Positions 52,420-64,000 of a stretch of 64,000 nt of DNA are shown one piece after another (the first letter of the stretch is position 1; every line of letters starts with the position of its first letter). The notes beneath the pieces were generated by a model. It was not told the origin of the DNA, did not search any database, and saw only the letters and a program-made list of their open reading frames with translations. Source of the stretch: Galeruca laticollis (lineage: Eukaryota > Arthropoda > Insecta > Coleoptera > Chrysomelidae); contig OY998184.1 of assembly GCA_963921935.1 (NCBI GenBank), positions 88,324,364 to 88,388,363 on the forward strand. Reading direction: 5' to 3'. The position numbers were made by a program, and so were the translations under genes.

Positions 52420-54862
52420 GTCTGAAGGTGAAAAGAAACTTTCTGGTTACCAAAACGAGAGGAGGTGTTGGAAAATACCAATAAGAGAATAACTCAATTT
52501 TTCAAAGCACCCATTGATTCTCCTTCGGAGGCTTCCGTAAAAAATGATGATGATAATATGGAGCCATCGACATCAAGTTCAGTTGAAGTTGAAAAAACTG
52601 TAACGTTTATAGAAGCTGATGATGATGAAGTTTTTGATAGTAAGACTGTACAGCTGTCTAAAGATCCAGGTTTGTGGCCGAAAATATTATCTTCAATGAA
52701 TATTGAACTTCTGATAAAATATGGTCCAACCTATTATAACAATTCAAATTGCGTTTTTCCGAAAGACACGACTGGGCGAAAATTTTCTGAATCATACTTT
52801 ACTCGAATTTTGCCAAATAATGAAAAAATCAAGCGCGATTGGCTTCTGTACTCGGTATCGAAAAATTCAGTGTTTTGTTTTTGTTGCAGAATATTCAACC
52901 TTAACACCGCAAAAGCCCGATTCGCTGATGAAAATGGCTATAATGATTGGCAACATTTGAGTGAACATTTAAATATTCACGAAAAAAGTAAAATGCATTT
53001 CCAAAATCTTAAGACATGGTCTAACTGTTTAACTAGATTTAAAACAAACAATACGATTGATCTAACTCATAAATATTTGTTTCATGCTGAAATTAAATAT
53101 TGGCATGCAGTGTTATTCAGTTTTTAGCTAAACAAAATCTGTCCTTTCGCGGTCAAAATTTGAAATTGTTTCAAAATAATAATGGCAATTTCTTAAAATG
53201 TGTGGAAATGATTGCCAAATTCGATCCTATAATGGCTGAACATACTAAGAGGGTACACATGCAAAGCAACAGAATGAATCATTACCTTGGCATCCACATT
53301 CAAGATGAAATAATAGGCAATAATTTAAGAGAAAATATTTTATATATGATTAAAAATTAAAAATATTTTTCTATTATTCTTGATTGTACTCCAGACATGA
53401 GCCATCAAGAACAAATTTCTGTCTGTATCAGGTTCGTAAATTTAGATACAGCATCAGGGGAAATTGTTGTTGATGAACGTTTCTTACATTTTGCTCCAAT
53501 AGAAGACACACCAGCTGAGGGCTCACACAAATTTCTACTAAATGCTTTACAAAAACATTATTTAAATTTATATGATATGAGAGGCCAGGGATACGACAAT
53601 GGTGCCAACATGCGAGGCAAGCATGCCGGTTTACAAAAAAAAATTCTAGATTTGAATCCAAGATCATTTTTTGTACCTTGTTGTAATCACAGTTTAAACT
53701 TGGTTGTAAATGATGCAGTTAAGGGAAACAACTCTAGCTGGCAATTCTTTTCTACGGTTCAAGAACTTTACAATTTTTTTTCAGCTTCAACTAATCGCTG
53801 GACTGTTTTGAAAGAACATATTTCCAATTTAACTTCAAACCCACTTTCTGAAACTAGATGGTCGAGCAGAATTGATGCCATTACTCCATTGAGGTATCAA
53901 CTTGAGGAAGTCTATGATGCTTTATATAATATGGAGTTTCTTTCGATAACAATACAAAACATATGGCTGAATCTTTAGCAAATAAATTAAAAAGTTACCG
54001 GTTTATATGTACATTAGTATTGTGGTACAATGTTCTGTTTAGAGTCAATACTGTTAGCAAAACATTACAAACCAAAGATTTTAATATCTCGGAAGCATGT
54101 ACCCAAATGAATAATTTGCTAAAGTTTTTCAATAGTTACCGAAGTGATAAAGGATTTGGAGATGTATTAGTTGATGCTTCTGAACTTGCAAAATCTCTAG
54201 ATGTAGAGCCAACCCTCAAAACTAATAATGTGTTTAGACCAAGGCGTGTTAAAAAACAATTTAATTACGAGAATTACGATGAACCAATTACAGATGGAGA
54301 ACGGGATTTTAAAATAAACATTTTTTTTAGTACACTTGATATTGTTATAAGATCAATTGGTGAAAGGTTCGACTTATTGTCGTCCCATTCCGACCATTTT
54401 CAATTTTTATGGGATATTTGTAAATTTTCAGATTTACCAGAAAAGGAACAACTAAATTGTTGTTTACAGCTTGAAGGAGTTTTAACAGACAAAAATCGTA
54501 ATGAGCGTGACATAAATGGAACAGAATTGTTCCACTAGTTGCAATTTTTAAAAAATCTTAATCTACAAACACCGACACAAATGTTAAACTACATTATAAA
54601 AAATAATTTAACTCATTCTGTTCCAAATGCAAGCGTAGCTTTGCGAATTTTGTTGACAATGCCTGTATCGGTTGCTTCAGCGGAGAGAACTTTCTCAAAG
54701 TTAAAGTTAATCAAAAACTACTTAAGATCGTCAATGGGCCAACAAGGGCTCGATAATTTGGCAATCATATCGATTGAAAGTGATTTGTTGGACAATATAA
54801 ATATGACTGAACTTATTTCTGAATTTTCCAGAAAGAAAGCGCGTAAAGCTACTTTTATTTAG
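52420..54862 (+). pseudogene. hAT-superfamily transposase (TTF/DUF4371/hAT-C type), decayed
   Basis: Order: N-terminal MSEGEKKLSGYQ (ATG 52420, right after a ttttttag acceptor); a low-complexity linker; a TTF-type zinc finger (52660-53000: GPTYYN, FSESYFTR, DWLLYS, VFCFCCRIF, W..H, H). A DUF4371 region follows with catalytic-core pieces (53330-53980: IILDCTPDMSHQEQ, RGQGYDNGANMRGKHAGLQ, CCNHSLNLVVNDA, ETRWSSR), and then the hAT dimerisation domain (54600-54800: ASVALRILLTMPVSVASAERTFSKLKLIK). This is the 'zinc finger MYM-type 1-like' group. Frameshifts near 52466, 53085 and 53960 and stops at 53358 and 54536 inactivate it. Confidence 0.88.
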
Positions 54863-55069
54863 TGGTTATTTAGTTTTATTCAGGTTATTTAGATTAGGTA
54901 ACTATTTCTTGTTCAAAAAATGTTTATTTTTTGTTTGGTAATAAAATGCTTATTTTTGCTTCAAAGTTGTATTATTTATTAATTACCGTCTAGCGATTAC
55001 ATTGAATGTACATAATATAAAATTTAAAAAATATATCCACCAAAAACAGGCGCTGTGATCACATTTGCA

Positions 55070-55101
55070 CGACGGCGCTCGACCAGGTTGGAACGGCCCT
55101 G
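55070..55101. repeat. Probable right terminus of the hAT element
   Basis: Ends ...gaacggccctg (reverse CAGGGCCGTTC, hAT-like), followed by tatatctg as a possible 8-bp duplication. The left partner is only partly visible ('gagcgccgtgcg' near 52067 resembles an inner part of this end), so the left terminus seems lost. Confidence 0.45.
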
Positions 55102-55798
55102 TATATCTGTTACACCAATTATAAAGTTCCTCTTCACTCACCCAGTATTAAACTAGCAGGAGCTATGTGTTTTTAGTTGCCCACCCGGTAGAAAGTAGTC
55201 AAATATTTGTATGCGTGTTAAGAAAGTGAACGTGGGCAACACAATAAACCACATCTGTTTAAAATTATTTGGACCAACACTATAGTATTAAAGTTTTGTT
55301 AGTTTGAGATAAACTTCATTTTGAATTCAAAATTATTCATTGAAACGAAAGTTTTCTATTAGCTTTGCTGAGGTTTTTCGATATACCTACCGATAAATTA
55401 TTATATTGTAAAGTTTGCGCCATAAAACAAAAATCGAATGGAGGTCATATTATAAAATTGTAAAACACGCTCGAAGGAGAGGTTCGTAGCCGCAGTGAAA
55501 TTTACATTTGATCGAATATTGGTCGTTCAACTCGTTAAAGTAAAAGTAAATGATTATTATTCGGTTCGTCTCCTTTTTCGAATTGAATCATATTATCGTA
55601 CAGGCACGTTTTATGCGTATTTAGAATCTGATCCTTATTGATTGATCACGTTAAAGTTTGACATATAGTAATCAGTAATCAGTGCTGGCTATGCCGCATT
55701 AGTGGTGACGTCACATCGCCATTTTTAAATCTATTGGGTTCCAAACAAACTTCGTTTACAGTTGAATTCCTGAAAATTCCTAAATAGACTAATTTGAG
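55102..55798. other. Non-coding stretch
   Basis: Contains 'tgacgtcacatcgccattt' and 'tgggttccaaacaaac' (55705-55755). The latter is found inverted at about 56758-56772, so the Penelope insertion may sit inside an older inverted-repeat element. No coding region. Confidence 0.35.
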
Positions 55799-55813
55799 TA
55801 TTTTTGTTACTAT
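55799..55813. repeat. 15-bp target duplication, left (Penelope P2 short copy)
   Basis: tatttttgttactat, repeated exactly at 56574-56588. Confidence 0.85.
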
Positions 55814-56573
55814 TAGTGTTTTTAAATGAAACCCACAATATAATAAAAGTTATTGAAAATTCTAAAAAATCGACAATTGTTTCGATAAATCAATATCATC
55901 GTCAGAATGACAGAAGTTACATTTCATTTTATGCCTACCTGATGTTTAGTAGTTATTTTTTGCTAGACCAAGAAGTAACCTAACTTGTGATTGGCTTAAT
56001 ATATGTTTATAGAAAAAAGAAGAAGATGTGATATTACAAATATTGAAGCTTAGATATTATTAGCCCTATGGTGATATCCTGGATATCATTTTTCCCAATT
56101 AAGATCAGTATAACTGTGCAATGATGTAGAAAACCAGGAAAACTATATCTGCTGATCTTTACAATTATCACTTAAGAAGACAGTTTATTAGTGGAGAATT
56201 CCCTAGATTTAACTGTTCATTGACAACTTCATATTGTGGGTTTCTTAAATGTCTTCTAATTTCCAGTTCTTCAAGGAAATCCAGTTCTTGTTTCTTTTCA
56301 CAAATATGCAGCACTTCTAGTTCTGTGTTAGGTGTCAATGAATGATTGGTGTCAAGTAGATGTTTTGCGTAGTGGGATTTATCTGGTTGTTTTAATCTGT
56401 ATGCTCGTAAGTGCTCACTATATCGTATTTCAAAATTCCTAAGGGTCTGACCAAAATAGACAGAATTTTCAATAACTTGTATTATATTGTGGAATTAACT
56501 AGAGACCTTGAGTTTCATTTAAAAACACTAATATGAGCATATTCCACGAAGTAAGGGTCGAGACAGTCAATTT
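55814..56573 (-). mobile_element. Penelope P2, 5'-truncated copy capped by inverted repeat
   Basis: From the left: the 3' terminal region (as at 30716 onward), 3' UTR, and the end of the GIY-YIG coding sequence (56170-56460, closely matching 31088-31385). The sequence then switches abruptly at about 56463 to an inverted copy of the 3' terminal region plus the same 41-bp cap found at 51901-51941. Exact 15-bp duplications flank the unit. Confidence 0.85.
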
Positions 56574-56588
56574 TATTTTTGTTACTAT

Positions 56589-58340
56589 TATTTTTAGGTT
56601 CAGCTAGATGTTTTTCGGTTATTATAAATGTATATGAAATAATATTGGTATCATTTCATAGGGCTTTATAACAATGATTCGTTAAATCTCTTAATTTTAT
56701 TAATGGAATAAAATATCAATATCAATGATGTATAACTCTCACTAAAATTGATTTGTTTTGTTTGGAACCCAGACACTGACCTACAACCACTTTCTGCGTT
56801 ATACTAATGCTGAGTATAGACTGTTTAAGCTGTGACATCACAGATGTAGGCGGAACTTTCCAAACAAATAAATACCGCGTGCAAAATTACCATAAGAGTT
56901 ATTTCATTTTCTGTTTTTTCTTAAATTTGTTGCAAATAATGGTGATAGTTGCTAGAATTAAGAAGTTAGTGTGTAGTTTAAAGGATTTAGTCATCAAAAT
57001 CGCAAAGTCATACTTTTTTAAAGGGATTTAAAGAGATATTGAGGTTATATGGTTGTGTGTTATTATCATATTTTCATATGTATTACAGATTTTATTATAA
57101 AAATAGCGTCAAAACATGCTAGTTTTTTGAAATCATCGTATCAGAAAACCTCTAAACAAAATTTCATTGAAATTGTAATAAAAATTTTTTTTACATTTTT
57201 CTTTCAATATAAACGTTGTTTCGGAATTGTAGAATTTTGTAGGCAAGGAAATTCAAAATGTTTCTAAAAATTTTGCGGTCCTCACTAAAAAATTGTAAAT
57301 TTTGTTTTACAATGAATGTATGGAAAAATTTTTCTATTTTAATACGAGGAATCCATTTTTTGTTCAGTTTTAAGAAATTTTTTTAAAAAAAAAATTGTTA
57401 TAATCGAAATGATGCAAAAAATATACTGACGACTATTTTGTCGTTTCATATATTTTTATAGTCATGTTATCTTGATAAAATATATCTTTTAATTCTTTCA
57501 GTGTTTTGGGAAGAATTAATGGAATTCATTATTACTTTATCGTTATAATATTTACGTTTAATTTTATTTGATGGATGATATCGCGAACGTTTATTATATA
57601 TAAATTGGGTTTATTAAACTATACGGTGTGGGGCAAAACAATTTGTTTATTTAAATTTGGCGTTCTGCTCGGAGGACGCTTGTTTCAGTAAGCATAATGG
57701 ACAATTGGAACCTGAATATGTCAACTAAAGGTTCCATGGTACCTGTTTAAAATCCCTTTTAAACCTAGTGATTCTCTTTCTACAAATCTAACAATTCATA
57801 TATTTTCAATATCGGCTGTTACAAACGATCCCGAAACGAATAGGAAAAAACGCTAGTTTTTTGCTAGCCCTAGCCGGCTGACGTTCATTTCACATTTTAT
57901 ATTTCTTCTTCCTTGAACCATCTAACAGTAAGCATGTAGTTCGCCACATAATTAGTTAAAGTAGTGTTTTTAGTGAATTAAGGAACCAAGCAAGTAAGAT
58001 TAGATTTTCTTCAGTTGTATTCACTCGCATAAAATGCATTTAGCTATCGCATCGCTCAAGGATATGTAGGAACGGAAAAATATGATGTTGAATTTCTTCT
58101 CATACCATCGAACCAGCGCAGAATAAATCGAAGTTTTTTATTCCCTTCCTCTACAGTAACAGTGATGGCTAGTATGTAAGCGCTGCTGTACTGCAGATGT
58201 CCCAAAAAAACTTCTAATTAACTAAAATATTTCCTTTTATCAAATATAAAATTTATAATATATTTTGTAAGGCATTCGCATTGTCATAATGCTAAGCGTA
58301 AGTAAAGTCCACCAGTGGAATAACGAATCTATTTCGCAGG
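56589..58340. other. AT-rich non-coding stretch
   Basis: Short AT-biased open frames only (56807-57031, 57049-57267), with no domain recognised. Confidence 0.4.
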
Positions 58341-58342
58341 TA

Positions 58343-61300
58343 TATTATGCTAGCGTAGCCATTTTACAGAACACCCCTCGGCACAGGCTAATAATTTGTT
58401 GGTAATTTGTTGTTAATTTGTTGCTAATTTGTTACTAATTTGTAACGCTGAGTTTGATTTTGTTGGTAAACTTTTCCAAGAAAACGTAAACTATGCTAGC
58501 GTAATATCAAGCTAGCGTAGCCGTATGCTATAACTATAAAAATAAGTAATATTGAAAAAAACTAAATGCACAAGAATTTGTTGCTAATTTGTTGCTAAAA
58601 GATGACACTAAATACTGCAAAAAGATCTTCCCTTATCTCATACTAATTGAAATTCATCGTGTTTTAGCCACCATTGCCTAGCAACAAATTGCTCTACTAA
58701 TTTTAAAGCGATATAGTCCATATTTGACCAGTAGTAGCCCAGCAACAAATTTCCCGAGTGTTTTTTAAATGAAATTCGACGTGTTTTAGTAGCCATAGCT
58801 TAGCAACAAATTGCCCTACTAATTTTAAAGCGATATAGTCCAGATTTGGACAGTAATACACTAGCAACAAATTTCTCGATTATTTTTTTATCGAAATTCA
58901 TCATGTTTTAATACCCATAGCCTAGCAACAAATTGCCGTACTTATTTTGAAGCGATATAGTCCATATTTGGACAGTAATTCACCAGCAACAAACTCCTCG
59001 AGTATTTTTTTATCGAAATTAATCGTATTTTAGTGGCCATAGCGTAGCAACAAATTGCCCTACTGATTTTAAAGCGATATAGTCCATATGTGGATAGTAG
59101 TAGCCCAGCAACAAATTCCCCGACTGATTGTGAATTGAAAAAATACTCGAGGAATTTGTTGCTGGTGTATTACTGACCAATTATGGACAATATCGCTTTA
59201 AAATCAGTGGGGCAATTTGTTGCTAGGCTATGGCTACTAAAACACGATGAATTTCAATTAATATGAGTTAAGGGATGATTTTTTTGCAGTATCAGTTAGT
59301 GTCATTTTTTAGCAACAAATTCCTGTGCATTTAGTTTTTTCAATATTACTTATTTTTATAGTTATAGCGTGTGACTATGCTAGTTTAATATCAAATAACA
59401 GTGCGGGGTGGGGGAATCAGGGTAAGGAATGATTTTTTTGCAGTATCGGTTAGTGTCATCTTTTATCAACAAATTTCTGTGCATTTAGTTTTTTTAGCGT
59501 GCTACGCTAGCATAGTTTGCAGTCAATTGAAATTCGTTGTGTTTTAGCCGCAATAGCCTAGCAACAAATTGCCCTATTGATTTTAAAGCGATATAGTCCA
59601 TATTTGGGCAGTAATACACCAGCAACAAATTCCTCGAGTATTTTTTGATCGAAATTCATCGTGTTCTAGTAGTCATAGCCTAGCAACAAGTTGCCCTATT
59701 GATTTTAATGCGATATAGTCCATGTTTGCTCATTAATTTACCAGGAACAAATTCCCCGACTGATTTTTAATTGAAATTCATTGTGGTTTAGCCGCAATAG
59801 CCTAGCAACAAATTGCCCTATTGATTTTAAAGCGATATAGTCCATATTTGGGCAGTAATACACCAGCAACAAATTCCTGGAGTATTTTTTGATCGAAATT
59901 CATCGTGTTCTAGTTGTCATAGCCTAGCAACAAATTTCCCTATTGATTTTAAAGCGATATAGTCCATATTTGTTCAGTAATACACTAGCAACATATTCCC
60001 CGACTGATTTTTAATTGAAATTCGTTGTGTTTTAGCCGCAATAGCCTAGCAACAAATTGCCCTATTGATTTTAAAGCGATATAGTCCATATTTGGGCAGT
60101 AATACACCAGCAACAAATTCCTCGAATATTTTCTGATCGAAATTCATCGTGTTCTAGTAGTCATAGCCTAGCAACAAGTTGCCCTATTGATTTTAATGCG
60201 ATATAGTCCATATTTGCTCATTAATTTACCAGGAACAAATTCCCCGACTGATTTTTAATTGAAATTCGTTGTGGTTTAGCCGCAATAGCCTAGCAACAAA
60301 TTGCCCTATTGATTTTAAAGCGATATAGTCCATATTTGGGCAGTAATACACCAGCAACAAATTCCTGGAGTATTTTTTGATCGAAATTCATCGTGTTCTA
60401 GTTGTCATAGCCTAGCAACAAATTGCCCTATTGATTTTAAAGCGATATAGTCCATATTTGTTCAGTAATACACTAGCAACATATTCCCCGACTGATTTTT
60501 AATTGAAATTCGTTGTGTTTTAGTTGTCATAGCCTAGCAACAAATTGCCCTATTGCTTTTAAAGCGATATAGTCCATATTTGGGCAGTAATACACCAGCA
60601 ACAAATTTCTCGAGTATTTTTTGATCAAAATTAATCGTGTTCTAGTAGTCATAGCCTAGCAACAAATTTCCCTACTGATCGGGGGAAAACCGGCGCGAGC
60701 CTAGGAAGGGGCGGCGTAGCGGCACCTGAGAAGGCGAGTAATCTTTAGTCAATTCCCTCGTTTTTATTTTATTATAGGATTTAAAGTTGTGAATGATATG
60801 GAAATAAACGACAAGTTTAAATTGGGTCTTATACCCAATAAATAGAAAACAAGAAATTTATTTAATAGGCTTTGTCGGATTTAGAGGCTAGGCTGTGGCT
60901 ACTAAACACGATGTATTTCAATTAATATGAGATAAGGGATGATTTTTTCGCAGTATCGGTTAGTGTCATCTTTTAGCAACAAATTCCTGTGCATTTATTT
61001 TTATTCAATATTACTTAGTTTTATAGTTATAGCGTGTGGCTACGCTAGCTCAATATCAAATAATAGTGAGGGGTGGGAAAATCGGGGTAAGGGATGATTT
61101 TTTCTAGTATCGGTTAGTGTCATCTTTTAGCAACAAATTATCAACAAATTCATGTGCATTTAGTTTTTTTCAATATTACTTATTTTTATAGTTATAGAGT
61201 GTGGCTAGGCTAGCTTAATATCAAATAATAGTGAGGGGTGGGAAAATCGGGGTGAGGGATGATATTTTGAAGTATCGGTTAGTGTCATCTTTTAGCAACA

Positions 61301-61489
61301 AATTCATGTGCTTTTAGTTTTTTTAATATTACTTATTTTCATAGTTAGAGCGTGTGGCTACGCTAGCTTAATATTACGCTAGCATAGCTTGCGTTTTCTT
61401 GGAAACGGCTTTAGCAACAAAATCAAGCTCAACGTTACAAATTAGCAACAAATTAGTAGCCTGGTCCGAAGGGCTACGCTAGAATAATA
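58343..61489 (-). mobile_element. TA-flanked inverted-repeat element filled with satellite, copy 2 (inverted)
   Basis: Begins TATTATGCTAGCGTAGCC after TA (58341-58342) and ends GGCTACGCTAGAATAATA before TA (61490-61491). The satellite lies at about 58640-60680 and the unique block with the GC-rich stretch at 60680-60890. Compared with copy 1 the order is reversed, and the unique block is nearly identical. It has fewer satellite units and an internal rearrangement near 59150-59520, where satellite orientation flips and a partial arm is embedded. Confidence 0.85.
58640..60680 (-). repeat. 121-bp satellite array, inverted relative to copy 1
   Basis: 'agcctagcaacaaattgcccta' recurs at about 121 bp. 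Orientation changes around 59140-59250. Confidence 0.88.
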
Positions 61490-61674
61490 TAACATCTGTT
61501 TCGGGCGATCATCAATATTTTATATAGCTGGGCCATACGAACGTGCTCTGTGAGCTCTTTCAAACACCCGCGCTGTACACTTCTGCCCCTTGCCGATCTA
61601 AAATTAAGCCGTGATTTTAACAGGATAGTTCGCTGCATTTACTCCAGCGCAGCGTGGCATACGGTACGGTTGGA

Positions 61675-61720
61675 TTTTACGTCCAAGCCGAGAGCCATAC
61701 TTATTGGGGCACCCGGTACA
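61675..61720. repeat. Isolated terminus related to the DUF4817 transposon
   Basis: gccgagagccatacttattgg followed by GGCACCCGGTAC matches the outer end of the inverted repeat at 21615-21646, including the CCGG/TA junction. No second end is seen, so it is a fragment or a highly diverged relative. Confidence 0.5.
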
Positions 61721-61767
61721 AACAAATGTTAACGAAGGTTTTTTAAATCTACACGTAATATTACTTA

Positions 61768-61853
61768 CCATTTTCAATTTCTTCTTCAATAACTTCATCA
61801 TCGTCTATAAGCGATTCCATGTTATCAACAGCTTTACTTTGGTTTAACATACT
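61768..61853 (-). CDS. Candidate first coding exon, acidic N-terminus
   Basis: Minus-strand ATG (about 61851-61853) gives MLNQSKAVDNMESLIDDDEV followed by IEEEIENG, then a consensus donor gtaagtaat. An acidic leader followed by an immediate splice donor is common for the first exon of host and transposase genes alike. No downstream exon is identified in the window. Confidence 0.3.
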
Positions 61854-62822
61854 TCATAATGAAAAGTTTGACGTGTATACTACGTTAACTTCACTATTAC
61901 ACTTTCTTAACGACACTTTTAGAATTCATTTTATCAATATTGACAAAAATAGTTAGGGTTAATTCAAAAATTCACTTATGTGTACCGATATTAACTATCT
62001 GGAAACATTTTTGACGTAAAGGTTTATATAAGAAGTCCGTTAATATTAAAGTTCAAAGATCATAAAATAAGTTTTTCGTAATTATCTTGCTTTTTGTGCA
62101 TCCTATCATTTTTTCATTTATTATAAAAATTGCTGAATGCATATCGGATTATTCCAGAAGGGTATTAAAAATACAATAATCATTGATGTGATCTGTAAAT
62201 CCAGGATTTCTGCGACAGAAAATAGCAACGGAAAAAATAATCTCGAATCAAAAAGGGACTTATAATCCAATCGCCTTTCAATAACATCATCCCTATTTAC
62301 CCACTCAATCATTATCGGATTTCTGATCCGAAAAAATAGAATTGGAGTTACAAATACATTTCCGGAACTCAAAATGAACTGAATCGAACGTTTATTTGAA
62401 AATGAAAGATTTCCCCGCTATCGGAGAAAATACAAAAATTTTATAAAAAGAAAAAATGGTCATTTTACAAGTATCGCTTTATGACATAATAAGAGGTTAC
62501 GATCGATTTTATATGACAAAGTGAACAATTCAATGAATAATGAGAAATATAAAAAAATATATGAGATTTCTATGTTAAAATTAATAAGATTGTTAAGACT
62601 TGAAAATATGTTCTGCTAGATTATAATGTTGAGTGCTCCTTCTCCGGTGTTATATTATCTTGTGTTGACTGCTTTAATAGTTGACAAATGATAGACAATT
62701 TTGAGATTACTCGATTAAATTACGTTATGTCTGTAATGTTATTGCTTTAAGATGAAGTATTTTTATGATGAAATTATTATTTTAATTAAAATATCCATAT
62801 GGTATGACCCTAATAAGTTCAT
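61854..62822. other. AT-rich non-coding stretch
   Basis: Nothing recognised; the 83-codon frame at 62121-62372 (minus) has no visible domain. Confidence 0.4.
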
Positions 62823-63251
62823 TGTGACGAAACAGCACACTGGTATAGTCCCTGAATCCGACTCTGTCTAAGCCATGTATGAAAGTTAAAATTATGGTGG
62901 ATGCGCAGGAATTTCTTAGTATTGTTTACGATTATCTTATCTAAACATTGTTTTAGTGACCAGTCTTATCTAGAAAATGCGTGGGCCAATTGTTTTTGTG
63001 TAAGCCGTAATCTAGAATTATCTAGTAAAAAAGGCAAACATATATATAAAGATCCGACCAGGAAGAGTTAGTGAGTTGATAATTTGACATCGTGAAATGA
63101 ACAGTAAATAAGTGAATATAAATTAAGTGATTATATAAATTAGTTTAAGTGAATATACTGTGTATATAATTAGTGAATACTGTAGTGAATAAATAAATCA
63201 GGTAAGTGAACCGTAATAAAACGTTTTTAAATAAATAAGCAAAACATTACA
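62823..63251 (+). repeat. 5' LTR of gypsy copy 3
   Basis: TGTGACGAAACAGCACACTGG...CATTACA, homologous to the LTRs at 35223 and 39167 but 429 bp. The expected tRNA-Leu primer site after it is degraded (tagtgacaggtgtggg). Confidence 0.88.
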
Positions 63252-63295
63252 TTAGTGACAGGTGTGGGGTAATATAAATAAATATCTACGTATAA

Positions 63296-64000
63296 ATGGC
63301 CAAGAGACTAAGGGACTTGAAAGTGACTGAGTTAAGAGTAGATCGTGAGTTGGAAACGTCCGGTAAAAAAAGTGAATTAGTAGAAAGACTTAAAGTGGCA
63401 CTGGAAAATGACGGCTTTGATCCAAAAACAGTTTTATTTAATGACGAGACTTCCACCTTAATCTCGTCAATTTCTGATATGAAGAACGATATTTCAACTA
63501 TGAAGAATGATATTTCTGCTAATATGGACGAGAAGATTTCTGCCATGGAAGAGAAGATTTCAACGAATATGAAAAGCGATATTTCTGATATAATGAACGA
63601 TATTTCTGCTATGAAGAACGACATTTCTGTTAATATGGACGAGAAGATTTCTACTTTGAAGAACGATATATCTGCCGCTATCTTACTAATGAAAAATGAC
63701 ATGCTGACGTTGAAAATGAAATTTCGTCTCTAAAATCTGAAATCGAGAATAAGTTGTCAACGATGGACGAGAAAATCAAAGAGTTAGAAACAAAGATGAC
63801 AGATATAAGAACTCAAGACACGCCAGCGGAAGAAAAGAAAATCGAGCAAACAAAACCGTGCAAGCTAGAAACGTACCCTAAGTTAGAAGACATTGGTAGT
63901 TTTACCCGAGTCAAGACCCCAACGTAACAGTTTGAAGCAGCCGCTAGAGTGAATAATTGGTCCGATAAGGAGAATGCAGTGAACTTAACCTTCGCGCTTC
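63296..64000 (+). pseudogene. Gypsy copy 3 gag (SAP, coiled coil), runs off the window
   Basis: ATG 63296: MAKRLRDLKVTELRVDRELE then TSGKKSELVERLKVAL is a SAP motif without the stop seen in copy 2, although two to four codons are missing at the turn. About nine 'MKNDISAN'/'MDEKISAM' coiled-coil repeats follow. The frame is lost at about 63710 by a small deletion. The tail (63770-63890: ETKMTDIRTQDTPAEEKK, KLEDIGSFTRVKTPT) continues in another frame. The capsid begins before base 64000 with a further deletion at about 63925. Confidence 0.82.

Noticed and set aside
55705..56850. An older element defined by 'tgggttccaaacaaa' inverted repeats around the Penelope insertion
   Set aside because: Only about 15 bases match clearly in inverted orientation; the wider ends do not align well by eye and no target duplication is seen.

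Overview
The window is AT-rich intergenic or intronic DNA from an animal, most likely an insect (perhaps a beetle). The evidence is the set of transposon families together: canonical Penelope-like elements with GIY-YIG endonucleases, DUF4817-type DDE transposons, an I-clade LINE, RTE-type LINEs, Ty3/gypsy and BEL/Pao elements, piggyBac, a TTF/DUF4371 hAT, and THAP and MADF fragments. The species cannot be fixed from the sequence. I find no convincing complete host gene. Two short candidate exons (about 417-490 and 61768-61853, both minus strand) and one open frame (655-873) are the only possible host coding pieces.

Layout. 1-2200: hAT-like terminus, candidate exon, Penelope fragment. 2219-5164: foldback element with tandem-repeat arms and a 9-bp target duplication. 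5246-7681: piggyBac-like element with TTAA duplications. 7737-7990: MADF fragment. 8131-13598: nearly intact I-clade LINE with a 17-bp target duplication. 14788-16735: decayed CR1-like LINE 5' half. 16853-22985: RTE LINE that took in a DUF4817 transposon (16948-21644) and a solo LTR (21775-22227); the DUF4817 transposon itself holds a second solo LTR (18121-18945) and a Penelope copy (19365-20273). 22986-25915: 3' half of a Ty3/gypsy element. 26050-27035: inverted gag/LTR piece of the same family. 27313-28115: third solo LTR. 29750-30340: 174-bp satellite. 30716-33405: Penelope element with a 13-bp target duplication. 35223-39656: LTR-to-LTR copy of the gypsy family. 41152-44858 and 58343-61489: two oppositely oriented copies of a TA-flanked element packed with 121-bp satellite. 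Between them lie BEL/Pao remnants, a second Penelope family member, a THAP fragment, an RTE 3' end, a Penelope-derived perfect hairpin, and a decayed hAT transposase gene. 62823-64000: 5' LTR and gag of a third gypsy copy running off the window.

The most notable biology is the gypsy family seen in copies at 22986, 26050, 35223 and 62823. Its gag begins with a SAP-like DNA-binding motif followed by a coiled coil. Its pol carries, downstream of integrase and originally in the same frame, an OARD1-like macro domain (ADP-ribose binding/hydrolase fold) and then a CCCH zinc finger. Two copies independently retain this tail, so it belongs to the element. I do not know of a described Ty3/gypsy lineage with this architecture.

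Other points worth a second look are the Penelope-derived hairpin insertions with their own target duplications, the satellite-filled inverted-repeat elements with a 361-bp higher-order repeat, and spliceosomal-type introns inside two DNA-transposon genes.
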